A DNA stretch of 64,000 nt from Rhizoclosmatium globosum (GCA_002104985.1 MCGO01000030.1:407404-471403), one strand, 5' to 3'; numbered from the stretch's first letter, positions 1 through 11,316 are shown. Translations and numbers: made by a program. Notes: generated by a model from the letters alone, not told the origin.

Positions 1-691
1 TGTCGTGACGATTGTGGTCTTAGACTCTGTGTGGAATGTGTATTGAAACTCGGAAGGGGACCATGAATCTAAGAGTGTCAGTAGATTCTGGACATTGGTT
101 ATTGTGTTTGAGCTTGTTTGGACAATGAAATCGTACGTTGGTAGACTAGTTCCAAAGTACTTGACAATATATTGTGGAAACAGTGTAGATATTTTTGATG
201 GCTTCAGATTCCCAAGAGCAGCAGATAGAATGGGATACAAATTGTCTTTATAGACCACCTCTTCTTTCAGAATCTGTGTAAATGAAGTATACGTCCACAT
301 CTTCTGGTATTTTGTCTTTGTATCCGAACCGAAAAGCATTCCTCGTCTGGAACCCATAGTTGTTCACGATCGAGAGAAAATCAACTGCGAGAAGCACACG
401 TTTTCGAGATTGAGGGATTACAATGGGATTGACAAGACTGTCGAGGTTTACGGTTGAGTCTGTTGAAGTTGTGTTGATGACTGAGAGAACTTGTTGTTCT
501 CTTGTACGATGGTTATTTTGGTCACCAAGTTGATGACTGCCAACGAATGCACCGTTGAGCCCAACAACAAGCATAAGTATCGCAGCGGCGACCAAGAGAT
601 AGCGTTTGGATAGTATCGACAAGACTTTCCCTGTTTGAGAAGTTTTGGAGGCAAAAAAGACGGAGGATTCAAAGGTTGAGAATCTGTTCAT
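1..691 (-). pseudogene. GT31-like glycosyltransferase copy, frame-broken and cut by window edge
   Basis: The N-terminus has a short cytosolic tail and one signal-anchor segment (about residues 30-50, YLLVAAAILMLVVG). It then matches the two other GT31-like genes of the window (motif KRVLLAVDFL, then RFGYKDK..EDVDV). The first frame ends at 248, but homology (LYPILSAALGNL..., then YDFIVQTSS) resumes at once in another frame and runs to base 1, so there is a one-base frame break near 270-290. Roughly ten residues present in the paralogues (RDPYNHAQDR region) are missing here. The catalytic half would lie left of the window. It may be a decayed copy or an assembly slip. The family assignment rests on the complete paralogue at 6917-8668. 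Confidence 0.6.
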
Positions 692-926
692 TTCAATTTA
701 ATGATAGCGACCAAGAAGGTTTCGTTGAATGCATGACAGTACATAATCCAGCAAAACCCGTATAATCAATATTGACAGCCCTGATGGACATTTCTATCTC
801 TTTTGGGACAGTCGTCTTTGTTTGCCGATTGGCCGCTCTTATTCCGATTTTGTTTGCATAGTCACATGATACGCATCTTTCGTTTTGCCCGGCCCACCAA
901 AACCATCAACGAAACCACCAATCACG

Positions 927-1473
927 ATGCCCTGTAACTGTGGAAACAACTGCAACTGCGGAACTAACTGCACGTGCGTATACATAATCTATTCGTGATA
1001 CGATCAAAGTTGAGATTGGAAGGCCTAGACTGATTCAAAGACATCCTTAAGCACCCTTATATCTCATGCCCTCTCTCTCTCACTGCCCTCGACTGCAACA
1101 TACTAACACCAACCAATTTAATCCAGATGCGACACCAAGGATGCCCTCCCAAAGGCTGCTCCATCCTGCACTTGCGGTGTAAGTCCCCACTCTCAGCCTG
1201 CAAATGACTCACACAGCCCCAATCCTCATCCTCAAACAATCATGATCCAATCTAAAATAATCTCTTGGTTTTAGGGTAACTGCACCTGTGCTGCCAACGG
1301 CGAAGCTTGCAAGTGCGGTGCTGCCAAGCAGTCGCTCCCATCATCCTGTGGAGCAAACTGCAGCTGTGGAGATAGCTGCAAAGTATGTGATAATACTTGT
1401 TGTTTGTATCAGGCTAAATCATTGTCTCATTCTTGTAAATTAATAGTGTGCACCTGGCGAATGCAAGTGTTGA
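927..1473 (+). CDS. metallothionein, four small exons
   Basis: Spliced exons 927-973, 1127-1178, 1275-1382 and 1447-1473 give a 77-residue protein with 19 cysteines, nearly all in Cys-X-Cys or closely spaced pairs (MPCNCGNNCNCGTNC at the start, CKC at the end). Such proteins bind Cu, Zn or Cd as thiolate clusters in the cytosol and buffer or detoxify metal. Intron donors are GTGCGT, GTAAGT and GTATGT. The first intron has a perfect TACTAAC branch site at 1101. Using the donor at 974 rather than 978 keeps the frame and the CXC pattern. Exons are too short to be seen as open frames. A reversed CCAAT box (gattgg) lies about 100 bases upstream, and AATAAA follows at 1521. Confidence in the family is high; the metal specificity is unknown. 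Confidence 0.85.
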
Positions 1474-1520
1474 GTTCTTTAATATGCTGATGCCATTTCT
1501 TTGATACCGTAATTATCTGC

Positions 1521-1526
1521 AATAAA
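1521..1526 (+). terminator. poly(A) signal of metallothionein gene
   Basis: AATAAA lies 48 bases after the metallothionein stop codon, a normal position for a cleavage and polyadenylation signal. Confidence 0.45.
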
Positions 1527-1763
1527 GCTCCATGTTAATGCTCCGATTCGCTCGTCTATGTTGAGCTCCTTTCATTTGGTGTTTTGGTTTTGAATCAAAT
1601 CGTCACTTCGTAGCGAGTCAAGTCGAAAGGTAATCAACTGGACTTAATTAGATATCTCGAAGGTTTATACGGATAATCGATTCTTCTAATCTCTCAATTT
1701 TAAGAGCGCTTTTCAATGTTCAAATGAACTTCATGTCCCACGAATTCGGATATTCAACTCAAA

Positions 1764-2754
1764 ATGAGCTTCCAAACCGCTCATTCATACCACTTTCACC
1801 GTTTCTCTGAATCCGTATCTCAAACAAATGTCGTAACGGTGTACCAACGCGATAGCTCCTCTTCTGAAGCCGTAACACGCACCTCTGAACCCTCAAGTGA
1901 CCCTCTTTACGTCCTCACGATTCCACCTCCCCCAACTCTATTCAAAGCATTCAATTTGTCGACACGCGTGTATATTGGTCCATCGCCAGGTTGTGTCCTC
2001 ATCCCCCAAAAATCAGACTACAAACCTCTTCACTGTGAACTCAAGATCCCAGCCTTGGAAACACCACGCATAAACCAACACTTCATATTCTCCATCGACT
2101 CAACTCCTCCTGTAACTTTTACATGCCACGAATACAACGTCAAGACCCCTCTCACAACAGACCAATCCCCCGTGAAATGCGTATTCTCTTGGAACTCGGT
2201 GCCCACACGCTGGAGACAGGTTACTCTCGGCGCGAACAACGACATTGCCCAGTTTGTCCTCGAGGTCCAAGTAGAACCTGATCTTAACGACACAACGTCA
2301 ATCGCAACAGGCTGGTCCGCATCGTCCAACCTCTTACCCCGGAAAAAGTACAAGCAAAGCCACAAACATCCACTGGGAAGTCCTAGCAACAGCATCCTGC
2401 TCCCGCTCCCTGTTCTACACAACTGACACTTCTCCAGAAACCAAAACCGTAACATCCCCCGAATTCGCACGCATCACATACACAGACGCAACCAAATTCG
2501 AAACCCTCTCCGACCTAGACCTCCAAATCCACATCACAACGTTCTTCCAAACTCTCCTTGGAGACATCCTCAACCGTGAAGGAAGACTAGAAACTGTAAT
2601 CCTCACGAGAATTAAGAACGCGCGACACGAGTACGTGAGTCCCTTGGCGCGAGTGAATACGGGGCCAGTGTTTTGGCCGTTTATTATGGATGACAAGAAG
2701 CAGACTGTGACTGTGAGTAAGGATGCGTTGGAGGGGAAGAAGAAGGGGTTTTGA
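1764..2754 (+). CDS. hypothetical protein, two exons
   Basis: Exon 1 (1764-2270) and exon 2 (2311-2754) are joined by a 40-nt GTAGAA...CAACAG intron that restores one frame for a 316-residue product. The intron carries a CTTAAC branch-like site. The protein is polar, without a signal peptide or clear membrane segment, and looks beta-rich (many V/T/F strands, several PSPG and TPE turns). I recognise no domain. It lies between the metallothionein and a divergently spaced GDSL hydrolase, with no evident functional link. Without the splice the first frame would end at 2426 in a low-complexity tail, so the spliced model is preferred. Confidence 0.6.
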
Positions 2755-3136
2755 AAGTGGTTCCGTTTTGAGGTTTTGCTGAATTGCTGATTATTTGGAC
2801 TGGCGTTTATAAATAACAAGTTATGTTAATGCAAAAGGCGTTGGAAATGGAGGTACATTCCTTTAAAAAATGTCTAGACATTAGACATTCTGTTTGAATC
2901 CACAGAAGTAAGGCAGTATATAGCTGCCTCCAAATTCAATTGTTCAATGTAAAGAAACGTTCAATTTAACGACGGTTTTAATGCAAAACTGCGCGACGGT
3001 TGAACAGAAAACAAATGCCTTCCAAAAGGATGCCAAAATAACTATAAATAATTAATCACGTGTATAGAAAAAATCGTGGCTGTCATGATGGAATAACGGT
3101 TATTAACTAAATTCTTAGAAACCATCAGAAAAACAT
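2755..3136. other. intergenic, no gene seen
   Basis: AT-rich stretch of 382 bases between the hypothetical gene and the GDSL hydrolase gene. It presumably holds the 3' end of one and the promoter of the other. I see no further coding or structured element. Confidence 0.5.
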
Positions 3137-3754
3137 ATGAGCAACCCCCTCCAAATTCTGCTCCTAGGAGACTCTCTCACTGAAGGCTACGATAATTACG
3201 GCACATCCTTCCACCCATACGCGATCCGCCTTGAGTCTCTCCTCACTGAATCGCAAGTGCCGCACAAGGTGACTGTGTCAGGTGTCTCTGGTGACCTGGC
3301 TGATCCAAGTGTCGGATCGTTCAAGCGCCGCCTCGAAACCAACCTTTCTTCAACAAAGTTTGACGTCGTTGTCATACTCGGCGGCACAAACGATCTTGGT
3401 TACCAACAACCACCGCCAAAAGTTGTTACAAGTTTGCGGACTTTGTGGACGTTGGCGCTTGGCTCTGGCGCGGTTGTTGTTGCGATGACTGTGCCAGAGT
3501 GGGTGCAGAATGGGAAGGCGTTTGGGAGGGTGGAGGAATTGAATCAATTGATAAGGCAGGATTGCTTGAGTACACCTAAAATAGAGCGATTGGAGTTACT
3601 TGATTTGCATAATGAGTTTCCTCAGTTGAAGTTGGAGGAAGAGGAGCGTGAGAGGCTGTGGGGTGACAGTGTTCATCCCACAGCTGCTGGATATGACGTG
3701 ATTGGTGAAAAAGTGTTTGAGAAGTTGGTACAGCTTGGTATAGTAAGAAAATAG
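3137..3754 (+). CDS. SGNH/GDSL-family hydrolase (esterase/lipase type)
   Basis: A 205-residue single-exon protein with all four SGNH blocks: block I GDSLTEGY (nucleophile Ser13), block II Gly in VSGVSGD (about 48-53), block III GGTNDLG (Asn85) and block V DSVHP (Asp177, His180). This is the small intracellular esterase layout, without a signal peptide, as in isoamyl-acetate esterase-like enzymes and bacterial TAP lipases. It should hydrolyse carboxylic esters or thioesters; the substrate cannot be told. The start is the first ATG of the frame and places GDSL at the usual distance from the N-terminus. AATAAA follows directly at 3755. Confidence 0.9.
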   Translation: MSNPLQILLLGDSLTEGYDNYGTSFHPYAIRLESLLTESQVPHKVTVSGVSGDLADPSVGSFKRRLETNLSSTKFDVVVILGGTNDLGYQQPPPKVVTSLRTLWTLALGSGAVVVAMTVPEWVQNGKAFGRVEELNQLIRQDCLSTPKIERLELLDLHNEFPQLKLEEEERERLWGDSVHPTAAGYDVIGEKVFEKLVQLGIVRK

Positions 3755-3760
3755 AATAAA
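3755..3760 (+). terminator. poly(A) signal of GDSL hydrolase gene
   Basis: AATAAA begins directly after the TAG stop codon of the GDSL hydrolase gene. Confidence 0.4.
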
Positions 3761-4021
3761 TTAGGTTCCTTGTAGTATTCCTGAGTATATTCTACCTTAG
3801 ACTTAGTTGACGTTGTTTGTTTGGGTCCTTTCCTGGATGATAGACATGGAACACCGGAAGAGTGTTGATGAATTCGGTATTATTCGGCGGATAAACAGAC
3901 AGTGGCAATTCATCCGCACAGGCGTCTATTAATTTGGTTGACCCACAAAATCAGGCCACCAACCAACTTCGAGCAACCCACGAGTTCAACCAATATACCA
4001 AAAACGAAACACACACGCAAC

Positions 4022-4888
4022 ATGAGCCACGTTCCCGTCCCGCAAACAAAGACGACGCTCAATCTCCGTCCTTTGACTCCTTCAACACCAACAGCAACAA
4101 CTACTCCAAAACTCTACCGCTCCGCCAATCCCTCAGGGTCCCCCGACTCCCTCGCCCACCTCCTCTCAGACCCGTCCAAACTGCGCATCTCAACCGTCAT
4201 CGATCTCAGAGGAAAAGCTGAACTCTCCCGCGACACCCAAGGCAAAGTCTTTCGAAACTGCTTCACAAACGAGACCGATTCCCTGTCCATCCTCAACGGC
4301 TACGGCCCCGCACGCCGTCTCTTCCACCTCGACTTCTCACGGAAAATGACGCTCGAGGCTTTGAAGACGGTTTCGTGGATTGATTTGTTGTGGTGTTTCG
4401 GGTTGCTGCTTTTGTGTCGGTTTCACGAGGCAAAGAAACATGCGATTGAAAAGTCGTTTCTTGGGAGGGAGAATGGGCTTGCTGTGTTTTATCAGAAGGT
4501 GCTGCAAGTGCATGGCAAGAATATCAGGAAGGTGTTTGAGATTTTGGCACATGAGAATGCGTATCCTGTGTTGATTCATTGTTCTGCGGGGAAGGATCGG
4601 ACGGGCATTTGTTTTGCTTTGGTGCATCGGTTGATTGGGACGAGTGATGCAGAGATTTTGAGGGATTATATGCAGTCGAATGAGGAGTTGAAGAGTATGA
4701 GGGGTTTGTTGGTTAAAGAGGTTGCTGGGGTTGGTTTACGTGTAGATGAGTTTGTGGATGTGAATGAGGTTGCATTGGTTGAGATGCTTGCATGGATTGA
4801 TGAGAAGGGTGGAGTTGAGGCATATTTGGAGTCTATTGGGGTTTCCAAGGAAGTACAGGCGCGTGTTCGCCATAACTTGCTGAAGTAA
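4022..4888 (+). CDS. protein tyrosine phosphatase, Y_phosphatase3 type
   Basis: The active-site loop HCSAGKDRTG (Cys187 from the start at 4022) identifies a cysteine-dependent phosphatase of the atypical fungal/bacterial Tyr-phosphatase-3 family. An upstream block, LYRSANP...TVIDLRG, is typical of its N-terminal half. A helical C-terminus follows (LRDYMQSNEEL...). Predicted length is 288 residues. The frame stays open upstream to 3902, but the ATG at 4022 has A at -3 and begins close to the conserved region, so I chose it. Likely substrates are phosphotyrosine or phosphoinositides; family members vary. No intron is needed. The gene ends only 70 bases from the converging acetyltransferase gene. 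Confidence 0.88.
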   Translation: MSHVPVPQTKTTLNLRPLTPSTPTATTTPKLYRSANPSGSPDSLAHLLSDPSKLRISTVIDLRGKAELSRDTQGKVFRNCFTNETDSLSILNGYGPARRLFHLDFSRKMTLEALKTVSWIDLLWCFGLLLLCRFHEAKKHAIEKSFLGRENGLAVFYQKVLQVHGKNIRKVFEILAHENAYPVLIHCSAGKDRTGICFALVHRLIGTSDAEILRDYMQSNEELKSMRGLLVKEVAGVGLRVDEFVDVNEVALVEMLAWIDEKGGVEAYLESIGVSKEVQARVRHNLLK

Positions 4889-4957
4889 CTTATTGATTGA
4901 AAGAGTTATTTGCATGGCATGATCGAAAAGTAAAGTTATAGAGTTCTTTTTGACTCT

Positions 4958-5482
4958 TTATTGGGTTGCATCGAATGCTGAAGAATAATGTACTGTTCCT
5001 TCTGGTTTCACTGCTGATGAATCCAAGTGAATGAACATGAAGTATTCTTGCGGAATACCAGGAATTCCGAGCACAAGAGAAGGTGTGTGTTGGAATCCAA
5101 ATCGATTGTAGAACTTTGGGTTCCCGAGCACCACGCATCCAATCGCACTCATCGATCGTAACGCTTCCAATGCAGCGTTGACCAGCTGAGAACCAGTTCC
5201 ACATCGTTGATGGCTTGGCAACACCGAAAGTGGGCCCAATCCAAACAGTCCCTTTGTTTCCTGTCCTTCCACTGTAACTGGAGACACTGCAACATGGCCA
5301 ATAATCTTGTTTGACTCTGAATCGACAGCTACAAGCGACACGGACAGTAATCCATTCCTGCGTAGAGCATTTGTGATAAACTGTTCCGTGTGACTTGACT
5401 GCTTCATTGACCTGAAAGCTTCCTCCGTCACTTGAGCACTCTCATCTAAGTCCCCTCCTTCTTCTCTTCTAATAATAACCAT
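4958..5482 (-). CDS. GNAT-family N-acetyltransferase
   Basis: Contains the GNAT core: an N-terminal strand-helix region, an IIGHVAVSPV strand, the acetyl-CoA loop region LSVLPSHQRCGTGSQLV (motif A, R/Q-x-x-G-x-G/S type) and a YNRFGFQ block near the C-terminus. The resemblance is to YhbS-like putative acetyltransferases. It would transfer acetyl from acetyl-CoA to an unknown amine. About 174 residues if translation begins at MVIIRREE (5482). An upstream ATG at 5527 would add a lysine-rich leader and overlap the divergent gene's leader, so the shorter form is preferred. The start codons of this gene and of the gene at 5543 lie 60 bases apart, back to back, so they must share a short bidirectional promoter. 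Confidence 0.82.
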   Translation of the reverse strand: MVIIRREEGGDLDESAQVTEEAFRSMKQSSHTEQFITNALRRNGLLSVSLVAVDSESNKIIGHVAVSPVTVEGQETKGLFGLGPLSVLPSHQRCGTGSQLVNAALEALRSMSAIGCVVLGNPKFYNRFGFQHTPSLVLGIPGIPQEYFMFIHLDSSAVKPEGTVHYSSAFDATQ

Positions 5483-5542
5483 AATCAGTTGTCTTTCTTC
5501 TTTCTTTTTTCTTTTCCCAAACAACAAACCAACCTACAAACA

Positions 5543-6853
5543 ATGACCAAATCAACAACAACCTTTCCAATAACACCTCGCTGTGTCCGCCACTTTTCGC
5601 TCCTCACATCAAAGCCACAGCCAGACCAACTGCCAATCGAAGCCGCCCTCTTCCTCCGCCTCATTTACAAAAACAGAAACCAACATGGAAACACGAAATA
5701 CTTCCAGATGGCAATGAGGACAAAGAAAGTGTTGCGGAGGATTTCCGAGAGTTGTGTTATGGTTGTTGCGAGGAGGGCTTTGGATTCTGTTGGTGTCAAG
5801 TTGAGTGTTTTATTTAACAAAGGGATCAGAAAGTTGACTTGGTGACTAGGAATCCAAAGAACTATAAGCCTAGTGGCAACGATAAGGTCCCTGATGCTGC
5901 GATCATCGCTGAATTGTTGGTGGAAGTGAGGAATCTACATTTACTGATGCGGCATTTGGTTTGTTCAACTCGAGCGGGATATAGGTACGATCTATAGTAA
6001 TAACACCGAAACGTACTCATCACCACTATTATGCTTCCAGTTCATTCAAAGTCGTTGCGATGCAAACATACTTCATTCCAACCATGTTGACCTTCATGGC
6101 TATATTTGCGAGGCTGCATCAGCTTGCTTTGTCTGTTATGGATGATTTGGCGTTGAGTTATGAGGCGTTACGCGATATTCTTGTGAATGAGATGAAGGCT
6201 ACGGTGGTTACTGTTGAGGGTGGACGGACGGTTGATGTGGCTGGGATGGAGGAACGGTTGAGTAATGATTTGACGGATTTGTGAGTATTCTCTTTTTTGG
6301 GGGGCGGATGTATTCTGAGGCTTACTTATATATGTTGTTCCTTAGGTATGGTGAAAGTGAACGTGGTGGGGTCGAGGACTTGTTTGCGGATTATGCTGAA
6401 ACGACTAAGCGAACGGATGTGCTATCGTTTACTGATTCTCAGCAAGAAATCGAAACCGAAGCGGACTTGGCTTTGGATTCTAGTACTACGGAAGCGCTTG
6501 CACCCGAATTGGATATGTTCTTTGCGTCGTCAACGGTTACGACCGAACTCTCTCCAGGTTCTAATGCAACCAAAAAGAAAAAGAAGAGGAAAGTTGGAGA
6601 CAATCCGTCACTTGTTGATGATGCCGTTAAACAGACAGAATTGCTTGCAACATCATCAAAGAAGCCGAAGACAGAATTTACGGCAGATACACAACAGTCT
6701 CAAAAGCCGTCAAGCATATCTTCAGAATCATTGAGTGCATCATCGAACTCGGCGGCAGCAAAAGCAAAACTACTGTTAGCAAAACAAAAGAAACCAAAGT
6801 CAACTAAATCGAAAATGAGTGCAGACGAAATTGATGCCATATTTGGCCTATAA
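5543..6853 (+). CDS. NEPRO/Rmp1-like nucleolar protein
   Basis: Four exons (5543-5788, 5830-5984, 6041-6280, 6346-6853) give about 382 residues. The motif LIYKNRNQHGNTKYFQ followed by a basic helix is the hallmark of the NEPRO N-terminal domain, which is related to yeast RNase MRP subunit Rmp1. The next exons encode conserved-looking helices (SFKVVAMQTYFIP). The C-terminal third is disordered, Ser/Lys-rich, with a KKKKKRK nuclear-localisation stretch and a DEIDAIFG end. Role by family: a nucleolar factor linked to RNase P/MRP and rRNA processing. The first intron is the least certain; a 41-nt GTTGGT...GATCAG removal keeps the frame, and other donors are possible. Confidence 0.68.
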
Positions 6854-6916
6854 TAATACACTATATTATCAAACGAATTATTATTTGTATTGTTTTGTCT
6901 ACTATTGAAGAAAATA

Positions 6917-8668
6917 TCAGCCATTCAGAGCGAACTAAATGATTGAATGTAAGAAACAAATAATGACCCAAAGAAGAATACTACTTACAATCGATTCGTA
7001 AAGCATTAAATAATTCCAGAACTCGGTACTAGTCTTCAAAGTATGCACGGCTAGTATTTCTTTGCTAAGTGGAATACTCCATCCAAAATGACCGCTCTCG
7101 TGTTTGGTGTCAATCATGTCCCAAATCGTCCTCGTCGTATTAGAAACCTTTTTCACTAAGAGGCCCATCATATAGTCTTCGTAAGATTTAACGTCGCCCT
7201 TTTTGGGATTCAGGTTGGCAAGCTTCCTCGCAAGTTCCTGTGAGAAGCCATACAAGAGCCCAAAGTTTTCAACATTATTCACAAACGCACGACCGAAATA
7301 GATATCCTTTTGATAGTCATATTCTGCGATTTTCTTCATGATTCCTCGTATGTTGGGTAACGTGTCGTCATCTACTTTCGCAATGAATTCGTACGTCGGA
7401 AAAGTCCCGTTGTCCATCATTCCAATCGTCTGTTGTATGTAATAATAACTCTTTCCATCGTTCATGGCTTCAGGTGTGTCGATTAGGAGGATATCGCCAA
7501 AGATGGTTTGCTCCTCAAGAATCAATCGTTTTTGTGCTTCGGATTGGGGAATTCCCATCACGAATCGAAGGTCGGCGTTTCGGCTAGATACGTTGAAGAG
7601 GCTGTTATAAAAGAATCGAAGGAGTGTTCGTCGAAGCGTGGATCCATCACTGTAGAATGTGAAGACACCCAGGAGAAGCTTCCGACTCCCTTTCGGTGGC
7701 GGGATAAGTAGACTGTTGATGGAAGTTGGAATAAATTCGATTTTGCTTTTGGACAGATATTTGAGATCTTGGAATGCTTTCAACTTCTTGTCAATGTTGT
7801 CGCAGTTTTTGAGGAATATAATTGAGTCGTTCACCACCTTGTCGCATTCAGCAAATATCGAGTTGTTGAAAGTACGTAGCGTGACGTTGCCTGATTTAAC
7901 ATATTTGTGGAGGTCTTGGAGAGTATTCTTGTTTTCGGCGTCAATCTCCACAGCTTTGGCAAACATTCCAGTCATTAACGCTGTTTTTGAGTCTGAATGA
8001 TATGAATATTCAATTTGACTTGCATTCCAGGATTCTACAAGGGACAATAACGGCTGAATGCTGACTAAAGACGTGAATCCAGTTTGCACAATGAAATCGT
8101 ATTCGGGAAGTTCGTTTCCAAAGAGTTGAGCAATGTCTTGTGGAAATAAGGCTGACGACGGTCCTCGACTGTGACGGTAGAGTCGCTCCTCTGCTGGACG
8201 TCCTTGAGAATAGATATCGTGGTATATTGCTTGTTCTTCTGTAAACAAGCGATCTTGAGCGTGGTTGTACGGATCTCGCAGTAGAAAAAGGATGTCTACA
8301 TCATTTGGTGTGTTCTCCTTGTATCCTAACCGTAACATATTGCGTTGTGCGAGAGTCTTATCTTCCTCAAAGAGAAAGTCGAATGCAAGAAGGATCCGCT
8401 TTCGGGATACAAATGTTGAGTTTGGCAGCAGGCCTTTTGTTATTTTGATCCCGGTTTGGGCGGTGAGAAGGATGTTCAAGTTGTTGAGTGCCTCTGCCTT
8501 GACACTTTGATCTGAACTGAAGCGATCTGTTGTTTGGTCAAGGCCGATAATGTGTTGTCGCTGTGGTTTGCTGGGAAGGAGAATGAATGCGGCAGACGTG
8601 ATTACTAAAATGAGAGAGATGGCCACTGCGAATATAGCTGGACCTGTTTGTCTCCCCGGTTGCGCCAT
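6917..8668 (-). CDS. GT31-like glycosyltransferase, type II membrane protein
   Basis: The main exon (6989-8668) plus a terminal exon (6917-6934) are separated by a 54-nt GTAAGT intron. The product has a short tail, a signal anchor at about residues 9-30, and a first lumenal domain (KRILLAFDFLFEE...FIVQTGF). A second domain follows with KLLLGVFTFYSD, FIAKVDDDTLPN and SYEDYMMG. The DDD motif and the later ED..MG resemble the galactosyltransferase (GT31) fold, where DDD binds a metal-UDP-sugar. It likely acts in the Golgi on protein or cell-wall glycans. The first domain looks like a diverged duplicate of the same fold lacking DDD. Two tandem CCAAT boxes lie about 140-170 bases upstream. Paralogues are at 1-691 and 17679-20325. 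An alternative ATG lies at 8677. Confidence 0.72.
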
Positions 8669-8798
8669 CCTACACACAAGGTTACCATTAAGACTGAATG
8701 TGGTGCTGACCTTTATGTTGCCTTCGTGTCAGAATGGTGGAAAGGTGTCTTCTTGAAGCTGAAAAATGTGTCAGACACGAGAAAAAACTCTTTTTGTC

Positions 8799-8843
8799 AA
8801 AGGAGCCAATCAGATTCTTTCAATTCCAAAGGAGCCAATCAGA
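8799..8843. promoter_or_regulatory. tandem CCAAT-box repeat upstream of GT31-like gene
   Basis: The 16-base string aaaggagccaatcaga occurs at 8799 and again at 8828, 29 bases apart. Each copy holds a CCAAT box, the binding site of the HAP/NF-Y complex. They lie upstream of the GT31-like gene read leftwards from 8668. Confidence 0.4.
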
Positions 8844-11123
8844 ATCAAACCCCACCAAAACTTACCACCACCGCCTTTCCACTGAAGCACGGATCTCCTC
8901 GATTTCCCCAGTTATATAATCGTACTATATGAACGATTAAGCCGAATCTGAAGCTTGTGGCAATTATAGCGGCGATTTTATGTTGCCTTTTCTGTGGGAG
9001 ACAACCAAGAGCCAAAGTGATAAACAGGTCGTAGAAGGAATCAATCTACCATTCAACCAAGCATTTTAAAGCATTAGAGACGATTAATAAAGTAATATGA
9101 ATGTATAAGACGAATGATTTGCGAGTTTTGATCAGAATCAGTGACAATATCGCATTATACCTCAATCCACCGTTACAAACATGACTGATTTAAAAATAAA
9201 AAGGATTCAGTTTATTAGAATTGATTGGCATACTTTGTTTCTGCCGTCATTCCGACAACAGGAAGTTGTGAGTTTCGTGTTCTGAATGCGACCAACAATT
9301 TATTGTGGTTTTTGGCCAAAATCCAATTTTCTAGCGAATCGTGCTTCCGACATCTCCCGCAAACCACAATCTGCACCATATGATAGAGGCCTCAGTGTCC
9401 CATAACAACTGAGCAACGGACAAATTCAGGGCCTATACATTGGCCTGGGAATGCGCTTTTCTTGAGACGTGCCAGAGTCACAACATGGCTCTATTGAAAA
9501 ACATCTTAACTTTCTTTCCATGTTGATGAGGATATGCAAGCGAATAAATTCCTCTCTTGTTCGAATATATAGTCTGTTTATAATGAACTTATACCGAAAT
9601 CAAGTCCTCTTTGTTGATTCTGTTTATGATTTAATTAATAACAAAATTCTGAAGCTTTTTTTTAAATTTAACTAGTTAACTAGTAACTATGGCATGTTAA
9701 GTGTTTCATGCAGTCGTTATGACGCTAAAAATAGAACATCTCTGTTATACATTATTTTAACACGTTTGTGGCATCAATGCAAAGCTCCTGTTCTTCTCTT
9801 TCGATTAGTAGTGCTTGTATGACTTGATGGCGCCGTATGTGTGGGAGGCAACGGAAAGTGCAATCGGTGGTGGCCGGAGTGGAAATTGTGGGTTATATGC
9901 CACTTCCCGAGGTCGAATTAAATTATTTAATTCCAAAGAAAGAAATAGAAATAAATAAGAAAAAGACGAAAGAATAGAGTTGGAAATAAGAAAAACTGTG
10001 AAACAAGTGAAAGAGGGCGAACCAATTTGAACACAATTCAAGGAGCATTGTGATTAAAGCAACACGTTCCACACTCAAAAATCACGTCGAAAATAGCAAC
10101 AACGTCTGGTTTACGTCGAAAAATTTCCTGCGGCGCAGGTCAAGTTAATTGATGCGAAACAGTATAACTCACAGAGTTAGTTGCCAAACGCGATTATCGC
10201 AGGTTATTTCTAAAGCCATAAGTTTATTGCATTCATTTATTTGGCAAACTGGAGCCCGTCGCACGTACCGTCCTTTTCATTGAAATAGTTATTTTGCAAA
10301 GTCACAATAAAAATAGAATCTGATTTCAAAGAAACAAAAAACCCATTATAATTAATCGATTCAGATATACGAGATGTTTCCTGTAGAGCAGCGGCGGATT
10401 CTACAATCTTCGCTTGGCCCTATCACACGATACAAAAACGTTAATAAAAATTGAAGAGTTTAACTGATAGTTTTGTATTGCCGTGTATAGACGGTGCTGT
10501 TTATTTGGTCCTTTGGGTTGTTAGCTTTCTGGTGTGAACAAGGTTATTCTAAAAATAGAATAAGTCCTCGGGAAGTGGCCCATCACCCGAAATTGTGAAG
10601 GGCGCAAAGAATTTGCACTTTTGTTGGATTTCGTGCTAAACTCACAATATGATAAGAAACCCCGCAAACCAAATTTCGCAATAAAGTCAATTAAACTGCG
10701 TGAATAAATATCGACTATTTGTTGTGTATGTATTCGACGGTCGGTATTCATAACTGCAAGTCCAACTCGAACTCACCAACTCTGACTTAACACTCTTTCT
10801 CTGCACCCTCTGCTCAAAAAATCCGTTAATTATCATAATTGAAATGTTGAAACGATGGAATCGCGGCGTATGACCCCTTCTCGCCGCTCTTTTTGCATTT
10901 ATTCAAGTTGGACTCGGACCGGCATGGAAAGTGAGCCGAAAAAACTTCCATTTTTAGCTGTGGGAAGTCAGGAGCTCATACAAAGATATGTGAGTTTATT
11001 CGGTGATGTGTTAAGAATGAAGAGCAGATCTCAGAGGTTTGGCTCTGTTGGCTTTCTGTTGGAGTTTGGAATTTAGACACCAAAGTCAACTTACCATATG
11101 ACATGCGCAACCGATATTTATTA
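8844..11123. other. long AT-rich intergenic region
   Basis: About 2.3 kb with no frame I can support as a gene. It contains an inverted repeat: gccacttcccgaggt near 9899-9913 matches the reverse complement of cctcgggaagtggcc at 10567-10581, about 0.67 kb apart, which could mark an old non-autonomous element. It ends at the target duplication of the KDZ transposon. The frame at 10855-11076 shows no family feature and is not accepted. Confidence 0.45.
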
Positions 11124-11131
11124 GTTATCCC

Positions 11132-11233
11132 CACCACGTCTTTTTGGGGATGTAGAAAACACAACCGATTAAAATTTTGGCCTCCCGCACCATTCATCCC
11201 CCCCAAAAAGAGACGCACCGAGCGACAAGACTG
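11132..11233 (+). repeat. left terminal inverted repeat of KDZ element
   Basis: About 101 bp, inverted match to 17463-17563. It has seven Cs where the right copy has six. Confidence 0.9.
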
Positions 11234-11316
11234 AAACTTGGACAAGAACTTCACCTCGTCTTGAAAGCAACGTCGAAACAAAGTTTCCCACAAACACATT
11301 GTCCACACCCTCTACT

